Below are positions 36,200-45,530 of a stretch of 64,000 bases of DNA, piece by piece. Source of the stretch: Methylotenera mobilis JLW8 (lineage in GTDB: Bacteria; Pseudomonadota; Gammaproteobacteria; Burkholderiales; Methylophilaceae); the NCBI RefSeq assembly GCF_000023705.1, contig NC_012968.1, positions 806,001 through 870,000 on the forward strand, read 5' to 3'. The position numbers were made by a program, and so were the translations under genes. Numbering within the stretch: position 1 is the first letter of the stretch; each line of letters begins with the position of its first letter. The notes under the pieces were generated by a model. The model was given only the letters and a program-made list of their open reading frames with translations, did not search any database and was not told where the DNA came from.

Positions 36200-38116
36200 T
36201 TGAGTCAACGGTTTAAATATAAATTAAGCTATTTGTTTTTGCTGGGTTTGAGCGTGCTAGCAATCGATGTTGCAAATGCGGCGGAACCTTTGGTTAGCTT
36301 AAAAGACATGGTTGAGAAAACAATCACTTCCAATCCTGAAGTTCAAGCTAGATATCACAAGTTTTTAGAAGCAGGGTTCGAGCAGGAGACTGTGCGGGGT
36401 GGTTTTCTTCCTAAAGCAGACCTTGTTTCTACTTACCGCAAACAAGAAGAGCTGGTGAAAAATACAAGCAATACGCAAATTCCGCGTATGAACAATGAGT
36501 TAGTGTTAAGGCAAATGATCTTTGATGGCTTTGCAACCAGCAATGAGGTCAAACGCTTGGGCCATGCCAGCCGTGTTCGATACTTTGAACTGCAAAGTGC
36601 GATGCAAAGCACCTCGCTGGAGTTTGTGCGTGCTTATCTGGATACTTTGCGCTACCAAGAGTTGATTCAATACGCAAAAGACAACTATGTAATCCATAAA
36701 CAGTTGTTTGATCGCATTCAAGAGCGTGTAAATGCTGGCGTTGCACGTAAGGTTGATTTAGAACAGGCGACCGGTCGTTTGGCGTTAGCAGAGGCCAATC
36801 TGCTCACAGAAACCACTAACTTGCACGATGTAACAGCTAGGCTGCAACGGTTATACGGTGAGCTGCCGCCAGCAACATTGCAGGTGCCGACCATATTTAA
36901 CGGCAATTTAGAGCCAACCTCTGAAGCTGCATTAAAGGTAGCGTATAGACAAAATCCGGACTTGCTATCAACGATAGAGGATATTCAAGCCAAGAAAAAC
37001 GAGATTAAAACCAATGAGGCTAAATATATGCCTAGGTTGGATTTGCAAGCGCGTAAAAACTTAGGTACCAGTTCTGACGGGCGCTACAGTAACAGTGCTG
37101 CAGACCTGCTTGAACTGACCATGAACTTTAATTTGTTTAACGGATTTTCTGATAAAAACTCGATTAGCACTGCCGCGCAAAAGCTCAATGGAGCGCATGA
37201 TCAGCGTGACAAAGCGTGTATTGATACACGCCAGTTGGTGACCATTGCCTACAATGACGTGAAACAGTTAACCGAGCAGCGTGGTTATAGAAGCCAGCAC
37301 AGGTTGTCTATTGAGAATGCGCGCGAGGCATATCGTAAGCAGTACGATATTGGTCAACGTACCTTGCTAGACTTACTGGACTCTGAGAACGAGTATTTCC
37401 AGGCTAAGCGCAGCTTAGCTAACACTGAGTATGATTTGCAACTGGCACATGCCAGAACCTATGCAGGCCAAGGTGAGTTATTGAACAAAATTGGCGCGCA
37501 GCGCGGCAATTTACCTGAGTATGCACGTGAGGAATATTTAGATAACGAGAATGTGTGTCAGGCGATGGCGCCGGTACAGATGCAGGTTGATAAGGCCTCA
37601 CTTTTGGCAGATGCTAAGCCACTCTCCAATATTTACCCATCAATGGTTAAACCAGTGACACCAGTTGCAAGCCCTGCTGCGGTGGCGCCGCCTGCTGCTG
37701 CGTCAACTTGTAATGTGCAAGCGATTACTGACCGTGTGAATGACTGGGCCAGTTCTTGGCGTCAAAAAGATGCAGATCGTTATTTCCGATTCTATGCAGA
37801 TAAATTTGCACCTGAGGCACCGCTGGATAGAGCTGCATGGGAAAAACAACGCCGCCAACGCTTAAGCACAAATGGTAAGATTGGCTTGAAGATTGAGGAC
37901 TTACAAGTGAGCTGTGATGGTGATACTGGTAAAGCTACGTTTAAACAGTCATACACTTTAACTACTTTTAAAATTAAGAAGGTGGCAGATACTTCTTGTG
38001 AAGTGTGCAATATGCAACGTACGCCAACTATTGCGTATCAAGATAGTGCTAATAAAGAGCTGCAGTTCCAACATGAAAGCAGTGATTGGAAAATCACACG
38101 CGAGTTGGTTAAGTAA
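36200..38116 (+). CDS. lapE: TolC-family outer-membrane channel (LapE-like) fused to NTF2-like domain
   Basis: Outer-membrane exit duct for the lap type I system. The TTG start is supported by AGGAGA at 36190-36195; a signal peptide follows (about 1-28, ending near NAAE). Residues about 30-455 are a TolC/OEP repeat pair, with helical segments such as NPEVQARYHKFLEAGFEQE and the pattern YDIGQRTLLDLLDSENEYFQA. After a Pro/Ala-rich linker (about 490-510), residues about 515-638 resemble an NTF2/SnoaL-like domain of the Cds6 type (VNDWASSWRQKDADRYFRFY ... SDWKITRELV). That fusion is unusual for a TolC protein. The length of 638 compares with about 450 for plain LapE. Confidence 0.88.
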   Translation: MSQRFKYKLSYLFLLGLSVLAIDVANAAEPLVSLKDMVEKTITSNPEVQARYHKFLEAGFEQETVRGGFLPKADLVSTYRKQEELVKNTSNTQIPRMNNELVLRQMIFDGFATSNEVKRLGHASRVRYFELQSAMQSTSLEFVRAYLDTLRYQELIQYAKDNYVIHKQLFDRIQERVNAGVARKVDLEQATGRLALAEANLLTETTNLHDVTARLQRLYGELPPATLQVPTIFNGNLEPTSEAALKVAYRQNPDLLSTIEDIQAKKNEIKTNEAKYMPRLDLQARKNLGTSSDGRYSNSAADLLELTMNFNLFNGFSDKNSISTAAQKLNGAHDQRDKACIDTRQLVTIAYNDVKQLTEQRGYRSQHRLSIENAREAYRKQYDIGQRTLLDLLDSENEYFQAKRSLANTEYDLQLAHARTYAGQGELLNKIGAQRGNLPEYAREEYLDNENVCQAMAPVQMQVDKASLLADAKPLSNIYPSMVKPVTPVASPAAVAPPAAASTCNVQAITDRVNDWASSWRQKDADRYFRFYADKFAPEAPLDRAAWEKQRRQRLSTNGKIGLKIEDLQVSCDGDTGKATFKQSYTLTTFKIKKVADTSCEVCNMQRTPTIAYQDSANKELQFQHESSDWKITRELVK

Positions 38117-38177
38117 TTTCATTTATTGAAGTCATTTAGCTTGCTGTAGTTTAAAAGCAAAGTAGCAGGTCAAGCAA

Positions 38178-38216
38178 AGCGCACCCTAAGCATATTAGCG
38201 GTGCGCTTATTTTTTA
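38178..38216 (+). terminator. terminator of lapE
   Basis: AAGCGCACC (38178-38186) pairs with GGTGCGCTT (38201-38209), with additional ctaa/ttag pairing inside, followed by tattttttaa. Convincing rho-independent terminator. Confidence 0.85.
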
Positions 38217-38381
38217 AGCAGTTTGGAATAACTTTCCCAGATTTTTTGCCGCGACATGGCTAAAAAAATCAATTGAAACGACAAATGTAGAAAAATAATT
38301 AAAAAATGGTGAAATATTTCTGCAAACTTTTCAGTAATTGTTATAGAATACGCACCGTTGTTTGATCTACACCTTCCATCC

Positions 38382-38468
38382 GCCCGGGTGGTGAAATTGG
38401 TAGACACAAGAGACTTAAAATCTCTCGCGCGTAAGCGTGTGCCGGTTCGACTCCGGCCCCGGGCACCA
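38382..38468 (+). tRNA. tRNA-Leu (anticodon TAA)
   Basis: 87 bases with encoded CCA. Acceptor GCCCGGG pairs with CCCGGGC, the anticodon stem-loop AGAGACTTAAAATCTCT carries TAA, there is a long variable arm typical of Leu, and the T-arm is GCCGGTTCGACTCCGGC. A possible -10 (tagaat) lies about 33 bases upstream. Confidence 0.97.
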
Positions 38469-38716
38469 AAGTTTTATTCCAAAAATTTAAGTAAATCATT
38501 GCCAAAAGCTGTTCGCTTTTTTCGTGAATTTTATTCTTAATTGATTTCCAAATTACTATTGTATTGATGTTGCTTAGTCGCACAGCTAAGTCTAGAATGA
38601 AATTGACTTGGTGCGCAATTTTGCGTGGTCATCAAAGCATGTCTTTGCCTGATTAACAGTCATCATGGCATGCTAGATCAAGTCGCCTGTTCTTACCTTT
38701 TACAGCAAGAGGGTCA

Positions 38717-39859
38717 ATGCGGCGCATACTGATATCAATTGGTTTGGTTCTGTTGGTTGCGGTTGGCATTTGGTTTTTTACAATGCCTAAGCCGCTACCC
38801 GTTACTCTTTTTGTGGTGCAATCTGGGCTGGTTGAGTCCAGCGTTTCAAATACACGCGCAGGCTCGGTCGAGGCTTGTTTGCGAACCCGTTTATCTCCCA
38901 TCATTGGTGGTCGTATCGCCTACCTAGGCGTTAAAAAAGGCGATCATGTGAAAAAAGGCCAAGTGCTGATTCGGTTATGGAATGAGGATCAGCAAGCGCA
39001 AAGTACGCTAGCACTCAAACAAGTGGATAGTGCACGTAAGCATGTGGGTGAAGTTTGCATCTTGGCTGACAATGCCGAGCGTGAAGCCGTGCGCAGTACG
39101 CAGCTTAGGCAGCGCGGTTTTATTTCCGAGTCAGCAGAAGAAAAGTCGCGTGCAGAGGCACGGTCGCGTCGTGCTGCGTGTGTTTCTATCAATACCGAGA
39201 TTGCCCAGGCACAGGCCAGGCTAAAGCTGGCTGAGGTTGAGCAGGGCAGAACTGTATTAGCAGCACCGTTTGATGGGGTAGTGGCTGATATTGTTGGTGA
39301 GTTGGGAGAGTACACTACGCCTTCGCCTCCTGGTGTGGCTACACCGCCTGCAATAGATTTAATTGATAGTTCGTGCCTATATGTACAAGTGCCGATGGAT
39401 GAGGTGGATGCGCCTAAAATTAAGCTAGGGCAACCTGCGCGTATCGTGCTGGATGCATTGCCGGGCAAAACCTTGCTGGGCCATGTCAAACGTGTGGCAC
39501 CTTATGTCGTTGCGGTAGAAAAGCAGGCACGTACCATTGATGTGGATGTTGCATTAGATAATGCCGCGGATATCAATCAGTTATTAGTAGGCTATAGCGC
39601 TGATGTGGAGGTAGTGTTAGCGCGCCATGACCATGTGCTCAGAATACCAACTTCTGCATTGTTGGAGGGAGGCAGGGTGCTACTTTACCAAGATGAAAAT
39701 AGAAAACTGGAAGCGCGTGTCGTAAAAACAGGTATCGCTAATTGGCAATATACTGAAATATTAGACGGTCTTCGTAAAGGTGATCGTATTGTGACATCTG
39801 TGGATCGTGAAGGGGTGCAAGCTGGTGCCGTTGTCAGCGTAGAGCCATCGGAGAAGTAA
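38717..39859 (+). CDS. MacA-like periplasmic adaptor (membrane fusion protein)
   Basis: 380 residues with an N-terminal membrane anchor (about 4-22), a lipoyl-type segment (IGGRIAYLGVKKGDHVKKGQ, about 62-81), an alpha-helical hairpin (about 95-175) rich in Ala/Glu/Arg, and beta-barrel and membrane-proximal domains to the C-terminus. It is the adaptor of a MacAB-type ABC efflux or export system, followed after three bases by the ATPase and then two permeases. Its substrate is unknown. The outer-membrane partner is not in the operon; the TolC-like gene at 36200 is nearby but belongs to the lap module. Confidence 0.85.
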   Translation: MRRILISIGLVLLVAVGIWFFTMPKPLPVTLFVVQSGLVESSVSNTRAGSVEACLRTRLSPIIGGRIAYLGVKKGDHVKKGQVLIRLWNEDQQAQSTLALKQVDSARKHVGEVCILADNAEREAVRSTQLRQRGFISESAEEKSRAEARSRRAACVSINTEIAQAQARLKLAEVEQGRTVLAAPFDGVVADIVGELGEYTTPSPPGVATPPAIDLIDSSCLYVQVPMDEVDAPKIKLGQPARIVLDALPGKTLLGHVKRVAPYVVAVEKQARTIDVDVALDNAADINQLLVGYSADVEVVLARHDHVLRIPTSALLEGGRVLLYQDENRKLEARVVKTGIANWQYTEILDGLRKGDRIVTSVDREGVQAGAVVSVEPSEK

Positions 39860-39862
39860 GCC

Positions 39863-40585
39863 ATGACTGATACTCTAATCCGTTTAGCGCATATTAGCCG
39901 TACCTTTTATTTGGGTGATAGCCAGGTGCATGCCTTGCGTGATGTAAATCTTAATATACAGCAGGGTGAGTATATTGCGGTGATGGGGCCTTCCGGTTCT
40001 GGTAAGTCTACCTTGCTGAATGTTTTGGGTTTGTTGGATCGTGCGGATGCTGGTGAATATCATTTAGCGGGACGAGATGTTACTACGTTAGTCGCAGATG
40101 AGCAGGCGCAAGTGCGCAGTGCGTATGTTGGATTTATCTTTCAGAGTTTTCATTTAGTGCCAAGGTTGACTGCCGCTGCCAATATCGAGCTTCCACTGAT
40201 GTTGGCTGGTATCTCTCCCGATGAGCGTGTGCGGCGTGTGAAGCAGGCGTTACATGATTATGGTTTAGATGCGCGTGCTGAGCATAGACCCAATGAGCTA
40301 TCCGGCGGCCAGCGACAGCGTGTAGCGATTGCGCGCGCTACGGTGATGCGGCCTACCTTGTTGCTGGCAGACGAGCCTACCGGTAATTTAGACCGGGTGA
40401 CAGGCGAGGAGGTGGTGAATTTACTGGAAGCACTCAATGCGCAGGGAGTGACGTTAATCGTGGTGACACATGATCATGCGTTAGGTGCTCGTGCACGCAG
40501 ACAAATTAAAATGGACGACGGTGCGATAGTAAGCGACACTTCGCCCAATATAGCCGTTGAGGCAGTAAGCGATGAGAGTCCCTGA
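39863..40585 (+). CDS. MacB/LolD-type ABC transporter ATP-binding protein
   Basis: 240-residue nucleotide-binding subunit with Walker A GPSGSGKST (about 40-48), a Q-loop within FIFQSFHLVPRL, signature LSGGQRQRVAIARA, Walker B LLLADEPTGNLD and H-loop VVTHDH. The sequence style is that of the MacB/LolD/FtsE group, which performs mechanotransmission rather than substrate transport through the membrane. The end overlaps the first permease gene by 14 bases, so translation is coupled. Confidence 0.92.
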   Translation: MTDTLIRLAHISRTFYLGDSQVHALRDVNLNIQQGEYIAVMGPSGSGKSTLLNVLGLLDRADAGEYHLAGRDVTTLVADEQAQVRSAYVGFIFQSFHLVPRLTAAANIELPLMLAGISPDERVRRVKQALHDYGLDARAEHRPNELSGGQRQRVAIARATVMRPTLLLADEPTGNLDRVTGEEVVNLLEALNAQGVTLIVVTHDHALGARARRQIKMDDGAIVSDTSPNIAVEAVSDESP

Positions 40586-41780
40586 CACTTTACGTTTTGC
40601 CAGTTACGCTGCCATTGGCTCGCCAGTGCGTACATTATTACTGGTGTTGGCAATGTCTATCGGGGTTGCATCTGTGGTGGTGTTAACGGCATTGGGCGAT
40701 GGTGCAAGGCGTTACGTGGTAGATGAGTTTTCTTCCATCGGTACCAATTTAGTGGTTGTTCTGCCTGGACGCTCTGAAACGCGTGGCTTTAATCCTGCAA
40801 ACCTAGTGACGAGTACGCCACGGGATTTAACAGTTAATGATGCTGAATCTTTGTTACGATTACCAGGTGTCAAGCTGGTATCTCCGCTTGTGGTGGCAAC
40901 AACCGAAGTGAAGACAGCAGGAAAACTGCGCGAGTCCATCTTAATTGGCACCAATGCTGATTATCTTCAGCTACGCAATCTTAAATTATCGCTGGGGCGT
41001 TTTCTTACCAACACCGAGCGCGGTGGCAGTTCACCCGAAGTGGTGTTAGGTGCTGTGGTGCGCACTGAGTTGTTTGGTAGCGATAATCCGCTTGGTCAAA
41101 GTGTGCGTATCGGCGATAGGAAGTATCGGGTGGTAGGCGTGCTAGCTGAAGGTGGCCGTGGGATGGGGATTACGAGTAATGACGTGGTGATCGTACCCAT
41201 CGCTGGCGCGCAGGCCATGTTAAATACCAACACCCTGTTTCGTATTCTCATCGAGGCACACAGTCGCGAGCAGATTAATCCTGTAAAAGCGCGCGTGTTA
41301 AAGGCTATTATTGCCCGGCACGAAGGTGAGGAAGACATTACCGTCATTGCACAAGATGCGGTGTTGCAAACTTTCGATAAAATCTTAAACGTATTAACAC
41401 TGGGTATCGCCGGCATCGCTGCCATTAGTCTCGCCGTTGCTGGCATATTGGTGATGAACGTGATGCTGGTTTCGGTGACACAGCGCACTGCCGAAATTGG
41501 CTTGTTAAAAGCGTTGGGGGCGACTACTGCGGCAGTGCAGCAGCTGTTCCTAGTGGAGGCGCTACTACTTTCTGTCGCTGGAGCAGTGGTTGGGCTGGCT
41601 CTGGGTTACTTGGGCGCCGCGCTTTTACGTTATTTATATCCTGCCTTTCCTGCCTACCCACCGTTATGGGCGGTATTGGCAGGTTTGGCGATTGCTTTGC
41701 TTGCCGGCTTAATATTTGGTGTGATGCCAGCCAGACGTGCGGCTAGGCTGGATGCGATACAGGCATTATCTAAGAAGTAA
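40572..41780 (+). CDS. MacB-like ABC permease, first copy
   Basis: 402 residues: an N-terminal helix (about 18-40), a large periplasmic MacB core domain (about 40-270) and three C-terminal helices forming the FtsX domain (about 275-395), with the conserved MLVSVTQRTAEIGLLKALGA motif and the C-terminal VMPARRAARLDAIQAL. Because the ATPase is a separate protein, this is a split MacB. It pairs with the next gene, a second permease of similar size. Confidence 0.88.
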   Translation: MRVPDTLRFASYAAIGSPVRTLLLVLAMSIGVASVVVLTALGDGARRYVVDEFSSIGTNLVVVLPGRSETRGFNPANLVTSTPRDLTVNDAESLLRLPGVKLVSPLVVATTEVKTAGKLRESILIGTNADYLQLRNLKLSLGRFLTNTERGGSSPEVVLGAVVRTELFGSDNPLGQSVRIGDRKYRVVGVLAEGGRGMGITSNDVVIVPIAGAQAMLNTNTLFRILIEAHSREQINPVKARVLKAIIARHEGEEDITVIAQDAVLQTFDKILNVLTLGIAGIAAISLAVAGILVMNVMLVSVTQRTAEIGLLKALGATTAAVQQLFLVEALLLSVAGAVVGLALGYLGAALLRYLYPAFPAYPPLWAVLAGLAIALLAGLIFGVMPARRAARLDAIQALSKK

Positions 41781-41862
41781 TGGCAAATTCGTTTACTGGT
41801 TCGTTTTACCTGTTTGTATATCTGCCGGTGCGATTGCTTAAGTGTTTACTACAAGAGCGTAT

Positions 41863-43065
41863 ATGTTAATTCAAGATTCTGTACGGTTTGCGATTCAGGC
41901 GATTACTGCGCACCGCCTACGCAGTATGTTAACCATGCTGGGTATCGCCGTGGGTATCTGGTCTGTGATTCTGTTGACCTCTATTGGTGAAGGGGTACAT
42001 CGCTATGTACTGGCGGAGTTTACCCAGTTTGGCACTAATGTGATTGCGATTGCACCTGGTAAAGTTAAAACTGGTGGACAAGCACCTGCAGGAATCCCAT
42101 CTACCGCACGTTTGCTTACCATGGAGGATGCAGCCGCACTCAAGCAGTTACCGCATGTGATTGGGTCAACCCCTACGGTATGGGGTAACTCGGAGCTGGG
42201 CGCCAATGGGCGCTTACGGCGCTCAACGGTGTATGGGGTAGACGCAGATTTTACTAAGGTCTTTAGCTCGTCAGTACGTATAGGTAGCTTTTTGCCTGCT
42301 GAGAACATGGGCGATTCACGGGCGTTGATTGTGCTTGGCAGTAAATTGCGTGATGAATTGTTTGGTCGTCAAAATCCATTGGGGGCTAGGGTAAAAATCG
42401 GCGGTTTGCATTTTCGCGTGATTGGTGTGATGGCACCTAAAGGGCAGTTTCTCGGTATAGACTTAGATGACACGGCATTTATTCCCACAGAGCGTGCCTT
42501 AGAGTTGTACAACCGCGAAGGTTTGATGGAAATTCACGTGCTTTACCAAGAAGGGGTCGCTTCGACTGGTGTTGCTAACGCAGTGAAGTCTTTGTTAAAG
42601 CTACGCCATGGCGCTGAAGATTTTACCGTGACTACGCAGGAAGATATGCTCAATACCTTGTCCAATATACTTAATATTTTAACCATGGCAGTTGGAGCAT
42701 TGGGTGGTATTTCATTATTGGTAGGGGGCGTGGGTATCGTCACGATTATGACGATTGCCGTGAATGAGCGTACCAATGAAATTGGCTTGATGATGGCGCT
42801 GGGAGCGCAGCGTGCTACGGTGTTGTTTTTGTTTCTAGGTGAATCTGTCGTGCTGGCTGCCTTGGGTGGTTTATTTGGACTCTTATTTGGTGTGATGACC
42901 GCGCAGTTACTGCGGCTTTTATTGCCTAGTTTGCCAGTACATACACCGTGGAGCTTTGCCATTATTTCACTGCTAATTTCAGTTATGATTGGCTTATTGG
43001 CAGGTGTAATGCCAGCTAGAAGCGCATCGAAGTTAGATCCAATCAATGCGTTAAGGGCAGACTGA
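41863..43065 (+). CDS. MacB-like ABC permease, second copy
   Basis: Second FtsX-type permease, about 400 residues, with the same plan: an N-terminal helix in MLTMLGIAVGIWSVILLTSI, a periplasmic domain, and C-terminal helices with IAVNERTNEIGLMMALGAQR and VMPARSASKLDPINAL. A GTG at 41842 is an alternative start, but the ATG at 41863 gives the usual N-terminus. The two permeases differ in sequence, so a heterodimer served by one ATPase pair is likely. It is the last gene of the exporter operon. Confidence 0.86.
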   Translation: MLIQDSVRFAIQAITAHRLRSMLTMLGIAVGIWSVILLTSIGEGVHRYVLAEFTQFGTNVIAIAPGKVKTGGQAPAGIPSTARLLTMEDAAALKQLPHVIGSTPTVWGNSELGANGRLRRSTVYGVDADFTKVFSSSVRIGSFLPAENMGDSRALIVLGSKLRDELFGRQNPLGARVKIGGLHFRVIGVMAPKGQFLGIDLDDTAFIPTERALELYNREGLMEIHVLYQEGVASTGVANAVKSLLKLRHGAEDFTVTTQEDMLNTLSNILNILTMAVGALGGISLLVGGVGIVTIMTIAVNERTNEIGLMMALGAQRATVLFLFLGESVVLAALGGLFGLLFGVMTAQLLRLLLPSLPVHTPWSFAIISLLISVMIGLLAGVMPARSASKLDPINALRAD

Positions 43066-43216
43066 AAGTCATAGTAATACAGTGAAAATATCTAGCGTAT
43101 GAATAGCTTTTGTCAGCTTATAATAATGGGCTGGATCCACAGGTTAATTGATTGATATTGCAGCGTTAGTCTTTGCAACATCTAGTGCTTGCAACATAAC
43201 GAATAGACAAAAAACG

Positions 43217-45022
43217 ATGGAACAAAAAAACTCTCCTATTGAAGCTGCTCGCCAGACCTTAATACAACTGATGCAACGTAAGTTGCCGCCAACGCCGGAT
43301 CATTTTCGTAGTGTTTACGATGAAATCATGGGGGTTAAATCAGTAGATCAATCCGCAGAGCTGGGTAAAACGCTAGAAAAAGTACTCAATGCGGCTGGTA
43401 AGAAAAAGCCCAAGTATCTTGCAGTGGCACAGGCGATTGGCCCACTCGTAGAGAAGGGCGACTGGCTTAAAGTTGAAGAGCAATTAACCAAGTTGTTTCC
43501 ATCAAGCGCCACGGGTGCCAATGTGGAAGAGGCGAACTGGTCTAACGTGATTCGCAATCTGCTGAAACAGCTGGAAGTCAGTCACAAAGGTGTCACGCTG
43601 AGCCGGAAGAAAGAGGGCTTAAGTAAGGTGCTGGTTAATTTCGCCAGCGACTCCGATGTGCTCGCACAAAAAATTCAGGCATTGGTTAACTCTTGGGGGT
43701 TAAGCGGTACCGCTGATGCGGTGATGTCTTCAGAAGGTACGATTGCCGCTGATGCTCCAAGTGCGGCTAAATCGGCAGTGCCTGCGGGTTCTATGGCTAA
43801 TGCTAGCCAATGGCGCGACATGCTGTTACGCGCATTTGAACTGGTCATTATCCCAAATCTAGAGGCGGCACCGGAGCTACACCAGAAAGCTGTTAATTTG
43901 CTGGGTCGTATGCAAAAGGTCAGCAATGAGCAAAGTCTAATTATCTGCGCCGCAGATTTAAAATCGATTTTACTCTCGCTGGAGATGCAGCGAGATCAGC
44001 AAAGCCGTATCCATGAGTCATTATTGCAGCTGTTGCGCTTAGTGCTGGCTAGCATGGGTTCCATGGTGCAAACTGAAGACCAGTGGCTGTATGCACAAAC
44101 CACGGTGATCAGTGACATTGTGTCTAAACCCGTGAGCCTGAACACTCTGTATGATGCCGAAAGTAGCCTAAAAGAGCTGGTGTATAAGCAAGCGCAGATT
44201 AAACCGGCGCTGACTGAGGCAAAGGACACCCTGAAAAAAATGGTGACGACCTTCGTGGATAGGCTGGTGGAAATGACAGAAAGTACCAGCGACTATCACG
44301 ACAAGATCGAAGCGTACCAGCAAAAAATCGCTACTACGGATAACATTGGCGAGCTGAACGTGTTGCTGAATAACATTCTGGATGACACCCGTTCTATTGG
44401 TTTAACGGTGCAGCGTACCCGGGATGAGTTTATGAACAGCCAAAAGCAAGCACTTGCTGCGGAGAAACGCATTGAAGAACTCACTGCTGAGCTTGATTAT
44501 ATTGGGCAAGTAGCACATCAGGATTATCTAACAGGGGCGTTAAATCGGCGCGGTATGGATGAGGCATTAGAGCGTGAATTTAGCCGCGCTGATCGCCACA
44601 ACACTACATTATGCGTGGCAATGCTGGATATTGACCACTTTAAGAAGCTTAATGACACCCTTGGTCACGTAACGGGTGATGAGGCCTTAACCCATCTGGC
44701 TAAAGTGTTGAAAGAGGTATTGCGCACTACCGATGTACTGGCACGTTACGGCGGCGAAGAGTTTATTATTATCCTGCCTGCTACCCCGCAGGATGAAGCG
44801 GTGAAGGTGATTACACGGGTGCAGCGCGAACTGACTAAAAACTTCTTTATGCACAATAATGAGCGCGTGCTGATTACTTTTAGCGCCGGCGTTGCCGAGC
44901 GCGTAGGGGATGAGTCCCCGGAGGTGTTAATTCCGCGCGCTGATGCTGCACTTTACAAAGCAAAGCACAGTGGGCGTAACCGGGTGATTGGGGCCGATAA
45001 CTTGCCTGAGAGTTTGGTTTAA
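43217..45022 (+). CDS. diguanylate cyclase (GGDEF) with long helical N-terminal region
   Basis: About 601 residues. The C-terminal ~165 residues form an intact GGDEF domain: DYLTGALNRRGMDEAL, DIDHFKKLNDTLGH, the active site RYGGEEF, and an RxxD product-inhibition site (RTTD) five residues upstream of GGEEF. This predicts c-di-GMP synthesis with feedback control. The N-terminal ~430 residues are soluble and helical, with coiled-coil character near 370-440, and I recognise no sensor. ATG 43217 is chosen over an upstream TTG at 43148 because conserved-looking sequence begins at MEQKNSPIEAARQTL. A candidate source of c-di-GMP for LapD. Confidence 0.88.
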   Translation: MEQKNSPIEAARQTLIQLMQRKLPPTPDHFRSVYDEIMGVKSVDQSAELGKTLEKVLNAAGKKKPKYLAVAQAIGPLVEKGDWLKVEEQLTKLFPSSATGANVEEANWSNVIRNLLKQLEVSHKGVTLSRKKEGLSKVLVNFASDSDVLAQKIQALVNSWGLSGTADAVMSSEGTIAADAPSAAKSAVPAGSMANASQWRDMLLRAFELVIIPNLEAAPELHQKAVNLLGRMQKVSNEQSLIICAADLKSILLSLEMQRDQQSRIHESLLQLLRLVLASMGSMVQTEDQWLYAQTTVISDIVSKPVSLNTLYDAESSLKELVYKQAQIKPALTEAKDTLKKMVTTFVDRLVEMTESTSDYHDKIEAYQQKIATTDNIGELNVLLNNILDDTRSIGLTVQRTRDEFMNSQKQALAAEKRIEELTAELDYIGQVAHQDYLTGALNRRGMDEALEREFSRADRHNTTLCVAMLDIDHFKKLNDTLGHVTGDEALTHLAKVLKEVLRTTDVLARYGGEEFIIILPATPQDEAVKVITRVQRELTKNFFMHNNERVLITFSAGVAERVGDESPEVLIPRADAALYKAKHSGRNRVIGADNLPESLV

Positions 45023-45045
45023 GCGTTTACAATATGGTTAGGCTA

Positions 45046-45423
45046 TTAATAGCCATAACGCACGACTGGAGGGAGCTGTTTCAGCTCCTGATCGTTGTAT
45101 AAACGGCCGCGTGTAATAAAGGCCTGGCCTGAGCCACAATCTAGAGAGAATGAACCGCTAGAGCCGGGTACGGCATCCAATATCGTGTGGGTATTTTCTG
45201 CAAATGAGAAATGGCTATCGCCCATATAAAAAATAGCGCCTGCTAACTCGCCCAGCACTACATCGGATGGGCTAGGATGAAATTCCCTAGCTGGCATACA
45301 CAGTGGCCCGCTACCTTCGCAACAGCCACCAGACTGGAAAAAAACAATAGGGCCATGCGCAATTGTGAGCTGCTCAATCAGTGCAATCGCTGATGGTGTG
45401 GCTGAGACTCTATCTGTCATCAT
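45046..45423 (-). CDS. DUF779 protein
   Basis: 125-residue protein with the DUF779 pattern: VFFQSGGCCEGSGPLCMP (Cys-rich), ILDAVPGSSGSFSLDCGSGQAF and a conserved aromatic C-terminus. In many bacteria this gene accompanies an NAD-dependent aldehyde dehydrogenase of the AcoD/ExaC type, as here, but its biochemical role is not established. The two N-terminal ATGs are adjacent; ggggatt supplies the ribosome binding site. A terminator-like hairpin separates it from the dehydrogenase gene upstream. Confidence 0.85.
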   Translation of the reverse strand: MMTDRVSATPSAIALIEQLTIAHGPIVFFQSGGCCEGSGPLCMPAREFHPSPSDVVLGELAGAIFYMGDSHFSFAENTHTILDAVPGSSGSFSLDCGSGQAFITRGRLYNDQELKQLPPVVRYGY

Positions 45424-45434
45424 AATCCCCTAAT

Positions 45435-45458
45435 AAAAAGAGGCGGGTTAACCGCCTC
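45435..45458 (-). terminator. hairpin between aldehyde dehydrogenase and DUF779 genes
   Basis: On the minus strand, GAGGCGG/CCGCCTC (45458-45452 with 45446-45440) is followed by TTTTT. It is placed after the dehydrogenase stop and 12 bases before the DUF779 start, so it may reduce, not abolish, downstream expression. Confidence 0.7.
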
Positions 45459-45530
45459 TCTGTTTCAATCAATTAGCGTGCCTATTATTTTAGATAACAA
45501 GCACGCTAAAGGCTAGCGATAAGCGCAAGA

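Noticed and set aside
38358-38540. ORF across tRNA-Leu
   Set aside because: The tRNA is unmistakable, and the overlapping frame has no ribosome binding site or family.
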